DNA of 64,000 nucleotides from Promicromonospora iranensis (GTDB lineage: Bacteria > Actinomycetota > Actinomycetes > Actinomycetales > Cellulomonadaceae): contig NZ_JAJQMN010000009.1 of the NCBI RefSeq assembly GCF_028994775.1, positions 62,001 to 126,000 of the forward strand, read 5' to 3'. The notes beneath the pieces were generated by a model, which worked only from the letters and a program-made list of their open reading frames with translations, had not been told where the DNA came from and ran no database searches. This document shows, piece by piece, positions 59,389 through 64,000 of the stretch (positions within the stretch are counted from its first letter, which is position 1; every line of letters starts with the position of its first letter). The position numbers and the translations under genes were made by a program.

Positions 59389-60918
59389 TCAGTGACCGCC
59401 GCTGAACTCACCGTCGTTCTCCGGACGCTTGATCATCGCCGCCAGCCCGATGGTCGCTGCCATCAGGAGGGCGCCGATACCGAAGGCCAGACCCGCACCG
59501 CTGGCCATGGCGTCCGCGGTGGCCGTCCCGGAGTCTTCGAGGGCCGTCCGCCGGATGGTCATGATCGCGATGAACAGTGCGACACCGGCTGCGCCCGCGA
59601 CCTGCTGCACCGTGTTGATCGTCGCCGAGCCGTGTGAGTACAGGTGCGGCTCGAGCACCCCGAGGGCGGCGCTGAACAGCGGCGTGAACACGGAGGCCAG
59701 CCCGATCATCAGCAGGATGTGCGCGCCGAGGATGTAGTACAGCGGCGTCGTGGGCGTGAGGAACGCGAACGCCCCGATCGCCACGGTGACCATCGCGGTG
59801 CCGGGGATCATGATCGGCCGCGGGCCGAACCGGTCGTACCACCGACCGACGACCGGGCCCAGCAGACCCATCGCCACACCGCCGGGCAGCATGAGCAGAC
59901 CGACGGTCAGCGGCTCCATCCCCACCGCCCTCTGCAGGACGAGCGGCAGCACGATCATGGTGCCGAACATCGCCATCATCGAGATCGCCATGATGACGAC
60001 CGCCAGGCGGAAGTTGGACTGGAGGAACGTGCGCAGGTCGAGCAGTGCGGAGTCGGTGCGCTGTCGCGCGATCTGCCGCCAGATGAACAGGCCGAGCACC
60101 GCGATGCCGACAACGAGCGGGATCCACGGGTTGATCAGCGCGGGGGTCTCCGCGGCCTCACCCAGGCCCGACAGGCCCCACACCAGACCGCCGAAGGCAA
60201 CGAGCGCGAGCAGCAGGGAGAGCGGGTCCAGGTGCTGCGTCTCGCGGTTGGAGACGTCGCGGATCCACAGGATGCCGGCGGTCAGAGCGAGCAACGAGAT
60301 CGGCAGCACGACACCGAACACGCCACGCCAGCCCAGCGGCTCGAGGACGACCCCGGACAGGGTCGGGCCGAGCGCCGGCGCCAGCGCGATCACGAGCGTC
60401 ACGTTGCCCATGACCCGTCCGCGCATGTGCGCAGGAACGATGCTCATGATGGTGGTCATGAGCAGCGGCAGCATGATGGCCGTCCCGGTCGCCTGCACGA
60501 CGCGGCCGGTCACGAGGAGCGCGAAGCCCGGAGCGACCATCGCCAGCGCGGTGCCCACCGTGAAGAGCGACATCGCCAGCAGATAGGCACCACGGGTGCC
60601 CAGCCGGTTGATGAGGAACCCGGTCGCGGGGATGACCACGGCCATCGTCAGCATGAACGCCGTGGTGAGCCATTGGCCTGTCGCCTCAGTGACGTTCAGG
60701 TCGGCCATGATGGGCGGCAGCGCCACCGACATGGTCGTCTCGTTGAGGATGACGGTGAACGCGCTCGCCATGAGCAGCGCGATGACACGGAAGTGACCCG
60801 GACCGAGCTTGTCGGTCCGTGACGGGACAGGGGCGTCGGCCGGGGCGTCACCGGCTGCGGGCCGGTCGGTCGGTCGGTCGTTCACATGGTCGGATGTGTC
60901 GATGATGTCGGTACTCAT
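59389..60918 (-). CDS. DHA2-family MFS drug exporter
   Basis: 509 residues from ATG 60918; the frame runs 19 codons further without support. Disordered N-terminal 45 residues, then about 14 membrane helices. MFS motif A-like RLGTRGAYLLAM and motif C-like ALAPALGPTLSGVVLEPLGWRGVFG, the antiporter signature of exporters. Known role of DHA2 proteins: proton-driven export of drugs or toxic compounds; substrate unknown. No regulator gene is adjacent. Confidence 0.92.
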   Translation of the reverse strand: MSTDIIDTSDHVNDRPTDRPAAGDAPADAPVPSRTDKLGPGHFRVIALLMASAFTVILNETTMSVALPPIMADLNVTEATGQWLTTAFMLTMAVVIPATGFLINRLGTRGAYLLAMSLFTVGTALAMVAPGFALLVTGRVVQATGTAIMLPLLMTTIMSIVPAHMRGRVMGNVTLVIALAPALGPTLSGVVLEPLGWRGVFGVVLPISLLALTAGILWIRDVSNRETQHLDPLSLLLALVAFGGLVWGLSGLGEAAETPALINPWIPLVVGIAVLGLFIWRQIARQRTDSALLDLRTFLQSNFRLAVVIMAISMMAMFGTMIVLPLVLQRAVGMEPLTVGLLMLPGGVAMGLLGPVVGRWYDRFGPRPIMIPGTAMVTVAIGAFAFLTPTTPLYYILGAHILLMIGLASVFTPLFSAALGVLEPHLYSHGSATINTVQQVAGAAGVALFIAIMTIRRTALEDSGTATADAMASGAGLAFGIGALLMAATIGLAAMIKRPENDGEFSGGH

Positions 60919-61097
60919 AGGCTTGCCCTCTCGGTACGGTGCGCGCGGGCCGAGATCGAGAGCGACATTGCACACGACCTACGTCTAAACGACGCCGGAT
61001 CATCGTCGGGTATTCCCGCTGATGATCGCGACCTCTTTTTACCGACGCCTGCGGTCAGCAGAACTCATCGGTGCGCCCGCCGCCGACCCGGCAACCG

Positions 61098-62399
61098 TCA
61101 GTTCCCCCGCGCGCCCGTGGGTTCCACCGCGTCCGTCGCGTCGCGGGGGGAGACCGACTCCGTGACCGGTGCGGCCACGCCGAGCGTCACGCCCTGCCCG
61201 GCCATGAACGGCTCCGGATCGATGGCCTGGCCGTTCATTCGCACCTCGTAGTGGAGGTGGCAGCCCGACGACGTGCCGGCGCCCGCGGGGTCGATGCGCG
61301 AGTCGCCGCCCATGGACGCGATCTGCTGTCCGGCCTGCACCGTGTCACCGACCCGCACCAGGTTGGTGCCGGTGAGCAGGTGGCCGTACGTCGAGTCGAG
61401 TCCCATGCCGTGCTCGATGCGGATCGTGTTGCCGGTGCCCCAGCCGGTCGCCCCGGAGATCACGACGCGCCCCGCCGCTGCGGCGAACACCTGCGTGCCG
61501 CAGGACGCCGCGATGTCCTGGCCCAGGTGGTAGGTCGACGCCCCCGCGATGCCGGTGTTGCGCGGACCGAACCCGGACGCCTTGGACCCCACGGCGGGGT
61601 TGGCCCACCCGCCCGCGCCGACGGCGGCCTGCCCCACCGAGCCGGACATGCAGGGCGCACCCGCCGCCGCGCCCTGGATGGACTCCGACAGTGCCGGGAG
61701 ATCCTGCTCGTCCACCCCGCTGACGAGCTGGATCACCTGAAGTGCCTGGTCCCAGTACTTCTGGTAGTGGTACGGGTCGGCGTTGCGCTGCGCCTTGTGC
61801 GCGGCGATCGTCGGCTCGAGCGTCTCCCACCCGGTGACCGCGAGCAGGCGGTCGTAGAACCGGCCGGACGACTGCACGGGGTCGAGGCGTTCCTCGACCG
61901 TCCCGTACCACTTCTGCTCCTGGAACATGCCTATCGACGACGTGAGCGTCCCGTCGGGGTTACGCACCCCGAACCGGTCGTCGCCGTAGGACAGGTTGCG
62001 CATGCCGGACTCACCGAGCGCCGTCATCACCGCGACGGCCTGGGCCCGGGCCGGCACCCCCCGTTCCTGGCCCACCTGCAGGATCACCGACGCGTTCTGG
62101 AGCTGCTCGCCCGTGAAGCCGCCGGCCGGCTTCGGCTGATCACCTGCCGGGACGACCGACGCCGACATGCTGCAGCCGTTCTGCGACTGGTTCTCGCTCA
62201 CGGCGCCGCCCACCAGCACGACCATCGCGATGACCGCGGCGGGGACCGCCAGGACAGCGGCCGCCAGGACGGCCAGCACGAGCACCGCGCGCCTCGTGGA
62301 GCTGTCCTTCTTCCTGCCCCTGCCCGGCCGAGTGCTTCCCGACCGGACCGCCTGCGATGCGACACGGGTCGCGAGGCCTGCGGCACCCCGCCCGCTCAC
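61098..62399 (-). CDS. M23 metallopeptidase with lytic-transglycosylase-like domain (secretion-system type)
   Basis: 433 residues from ATG 62399. Basic N terminus, membrane helix at about 38-65, then a lysozyme-like region (about 98-215) with Glu130 in ALGESGMRNL and SSIGMFQEQ. The LytM/M23 domain (about 265-395) has zinc ligands His291 and Asp295 (HLGQD) and His381-x-His383 (CHLHYEV). Known biology: such two-domain wall hydrolases (VirB1-like plus M23) open peptidoglycan for Gram-positive type IV secretion. Overlaps the next upstream gene by 4 nt, in a coupled cluster of three that runs out of the window. Confidence 0.9.
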   Translation of the reverse strand: MSGRGAAGLATRVASQAVRSGSTRPGRGRKKDSSTRRAVLVLAVLAAAVLAVPAAVIAMVVLVGGAVSENQSQNGCSMSASVVPAGDQPKPAGGFTGEQLQNASVILQVGQERGVPARAQAVAVMTALGESGMRNLSYGDDRFGVRNPDGTLTSSIGMFQEQKWYGTVEERLDPVQSSGRFYDRLLAVTGWETLEPTIAAHKAQRNADPYHYQKYWDQALQVIQLVSGVDEQDLPALSESIQGAAAGAPCMSGSVGQAAVGAGGWANPAVGSKASGFGPRNTGIAGASTYHLGQDIAASCGTQVFAAAAGRVVISGATGWGTGNTIRIEHGMGLDSTYGHLLTGTNLVRVGDTVQAGQQIASMGGDSRIDPAGAGTSSGCHLHYEVRMNGQAIDPEPFMAGQGVTLGVAAPVTESVSPRDATDAVEPTGARGN

Positions 62400-63022
62400 G
62401 ACCCCTCCGGCGGCCTGATCTGCTCGGCGAGCCAGGGAGCCGCGCCGTCGGACCGGGTCAGGAGGACCGTGTAGGGGCCGATGTCCGTGGGCACCGCGAC
62501 CTCGGCGAGCAGCGTCGACGTCTCGTCGGTGACCTCCGGGTCACCGGTCACCTCGGTCACGGGCACCAGCCGGGGGTCGACGTCCTGGTACACGGGCCGG
62601 GCCTGCGGGGTGAGCAGCGGCTCGAGCCCGTCCCACCACGCGTCCGCCGTCTGGTCGGTCGCGGCGAACGCGGCGATGGTCGCGAGCGCCGCGTCACGCG
62701 CCGCCGCCCGGACGCTCTCGTCCCAGGTCGCCTCGACCGGCTCGCTCGGCGCGGTCTCGTCGAACTCCGGTTCGCCGGTCACCTCGACGGCGGGGTCGCC
62801 CGCACCCGGATCACCCTCGACCCTCTCGGTCGCGGCCGTCTCGCTCGTGTCGTCCCCGGGAGAACCGACAGGATCCTCGAAGTCGTCCTGCTCCCGCGAC
62901 ATGGCGGCACCGGCACTCTCCTGCGCGGTGGGATCGACCGGGCCGCCCTCGCGCGGCCAGCCGATCCAGGTTCCGACGGCGAGGGCGACGATGGTGATCG
63001 CCACGATGACTGCTCGTTTCAT
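62396..63022 (-). CDS. Membrane-anchored protein of secretion-like cluster, unknown
   Basis: 208 residues from ATG 63022. N-terminal membrane helix (MKRAVIVAITIVALAVGTWIGW), acidic disordered segment (about 25-95), then a globular domain (about 98-205) of alternating helix and strand (VRAAARDAALATIAAF, WWDGLEPLLTPQARPVY, YTVLLTRSDGAAPWLAEQI). No family recognised; the shape resembles outer-face subunits of Gram-positive conjugation machines, which is inference. It overlaps both neighbours (ATGA and TGATG). Confidence 0.75.
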   Translation of the reverse strand: MKRAVIVAITIVALAVGTWIGWPREGGPVDPTAQESAGAAMSREQDDFEDPVGSPGDDTSETAATERVEGDPGAGDPAVEVTGEPEFDETAPSEPVEATWDESVRAAARDAALATIAAFAATDQTADAWWDGLEPLLTPQARPVYQDVDPRLVPVTEVTGDPEVTDETSTLLAEVAVPTDIGPYTVLLTRSDGAAPWLAEQIRPPEGS

Positions 63023-64000
63023 CAGCGACCCAGCCCTCGCATCTGACGGCGGCCGGGATTGTGCACGATCGCCGACGGCTGCGGCCCGCCGGCCTGCGGC
63101 GCCCCACCCTGACGTGCCGCGTTGAGCGACTGGGCCAGCCGCGCGGCGCTCTGCGACCGCTCACCCCGCTTGCCGAGGTCCCGGGCGGCGCCGAGCGCCT
63201 GCTTGGCCTGCCGGGCCTTCTGCACCATGCTGAGCGCCCTGGAGGCACCGACCGCGGCGCCGGACGTACCACCGCTCGCGACCATGGCTCCCGCCTGCAG
63301 CGCTACCGACGTCCCCGTGCGGCGCGCGCTGCCGAGCCGGTCGTTGAGGCGCTCGCCGGCGGTCGGCGGCAGGTGCGGGCTCGGCTCGTTCGACGGCTTC
63401 TCACCGGCGTTGGCCCCGTCCGGCAGAGGCTCGGTGCCAGGGCGGCCGCCGTCGGGCGACCCGTCCTGGACGGTACGCGCGGCAGCGGTCCAGGCGTTGC
63501 CCCCACCGGCACCGCCACCGCCGTCGTCCGTGCCCGCCGGGACGCCGTCGGGCCCGACCGGCTGCCCGGGGGCGCCGATCCGGATGGGGACCGTGCGGTT
63601 GTCGTCGCCCGCCGCGCCGCCGGACGCCCCGCCCGTGGTGCTGCCGACCGAGCCGCTGCCGGGGGTGCCGTCCATCGTGGACGGCCCGGCGGCCTGGATG
63701 TCGTTGCCGTCGATCTGCACCCCGTCCCCGTTCGGCTTCACGGGTGCCGGGCCGATGCCGACGCCTGCCCACTCCTTCGCCTTGTTGTAGCGGTCGCGCC
63801 ACTTCGCGGTGCCGTCCCAGGGCATCGCGGCGGGCTCGCCCACCTGGGAGGGGACGCCGGCCGCCGCGAGCTTGTCGGCCAGCGCGCGCAGGCCCTGCCG
63901 CACGCTCGCCCCCATCAGCACGTAGAAGACCGCACCCGCGATGACCAGCGTGTTGAACAGGTACAGGCGCACGAGGAACGGCAGGCCGCTCGTGGCGTCG
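63022..64000 (-). CDS. C-terminal part of a membrane protein, TrbL/VirB6-like candidate (5' end outside window)
   Basis: The frame is open to the right edge; the last 326 or so residues are visible. They begin with a hydrophobic segment (FLVRLYLFNTLVIAGAVFYVLM), followed by a soluble tail of about 285 residues rich in Gly, Ala, Pro and Ser, including a Gln/Ala/Arg-rich helical segment (ALSMVQKARQAKQALGAA). An in-frame GTG at 63972 is inside the membrane segment and unlikely to be the start. By position and shape it could be the polytopic TrbL/VirB6-like subunit of a type IV secretion system. Confidence 0.65.
   Translation of the reverse strand, partial: DATSGLPFLVRLYLFNTLVIAGAVFYVLMGASVRQGLRALADKLAAAGVPSQVGEPAAMPWDGTAKWRDRYNKAKEWAGVGIGPAPVKPNGDGVQIDGNDIQAAGPSTMDGTPGSGSVGSTTGGASGGAAGDDNRTVPIRIGAPGQPVGPDGVPAGTDDGGGGAGGGNAWTAAARTVQDGSPDGGRPGTEPLPDGANAGEKPSNEPSPHLPPTAGERLNDRLGSARRTGTSVALQAGAMVASGGTSGAAVGASRALSMVQKARQAKQALGAARDLGKRGERSQSAARLAQSLNAARQGGAPQAGGPQPSAIVHNPGRRQMRGLGR

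Noticed and set aside
59644..60822. Plus-strand frame opposite the MFS gene
   Set aside because: Composed almost entirely of Arg, His, Gln and Asp; it is the reverse of membrane-helix codons, not a gene.

Overview
The window is high-GC DNA (about 70% G+C by eye, strong G/C bias at third codon positions) carrying the chromosomal replication origin of an actinobacterium. Gene content fits Micrococcales, most likely the Cellulomonadaceae/Promicromonosporaceae group. The evidence is the dnaA-dnaN-gnd-recF-dciA-gyrB-gyrA order, the FhaA-FhaB-PstP-RodA-PbpA-PknA-PknB operon, CrgA, a class E sortase, DUF6049, and a secreted GH64 beta-1,3-glucanase. The genus is an inference; no rRNA is present to settle it.

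Layout. 1-3.05 kb: two tandem secreted proteins sharing 90-residue Ig-like repeats (the first is cut by the window edge), then tRNA-Leu. 3.5-13.05 kb: the cell-wall/phosphosignalling operon, transcribed toward the origin. 13.1-15.6 kb: an opposing operon (DUF881, class E sortase, a 52-residue membrane peptide, TrpG/PabA), then crgA. 16-21.5 kb: rhomboid protease, cyclophilin, an Ala/Lys-rich membrane-anchored protein, GH64 glucanase, and a divergent XRE-cupin/acetyltransferase pair. 21.6-21.9 kb: tRNA-Ala, a 39-residue DLW-39 protein and tRNA-Ile. 22-28.2 kb: DUF3566, gyrA, gyrB. 28.8-29.5 kb: an LAATG-anchored surface protein, a plausible substrate of the sortase at 14 kb. 29.6-35.6 kb: dciA, recF, gnd, dnaN, oriC (33.57-34.20 kb, many degenerate DnaA boxes), dnaA.

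Right of dnaA: rpmH, rnpA, yidD, yidC, jag-like gene, rsmG, then a 1.2 kb apparently non-coding segment rich in parS, followed by parA (with an unusually long acidic N-terminal extension) and parB. Nine exact 14-bp parS sites lie between 30.2 and 56.1 kb. From 44.5 to 55.4 kb the genes run back toward the origin: ddl, aminotransferase, trxA, trxB, a catalytically dead kinase-like protein, murJ, a DUF6049 protein and a Nudix hydrolase. pcnA (plus strand) meets a PRPP-synthetase-like gene (minus strand) with no gap. A SMI1/KNR4-type protein and an MFS exporter follow. The window ends inside an apparent type IV secretion-like cluster (M23 peptidase with a lytic-transglycosylase-like domain, a membrane-anchored protein, and the tail of a membrane protein).

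Most of the window is conserved core genome. The parts that stand out are the ParA extension with its parS-rich upstream segment, the Tyr/Gly/Ser-rich linker of PknA, the small peptide behind the sortase, the pseudokinase, a palindromic DnaA-box pair at 16.07 kb, and the secretion cluster cut by the right edge. No IS element, CRISPR array or rRNA was seen.
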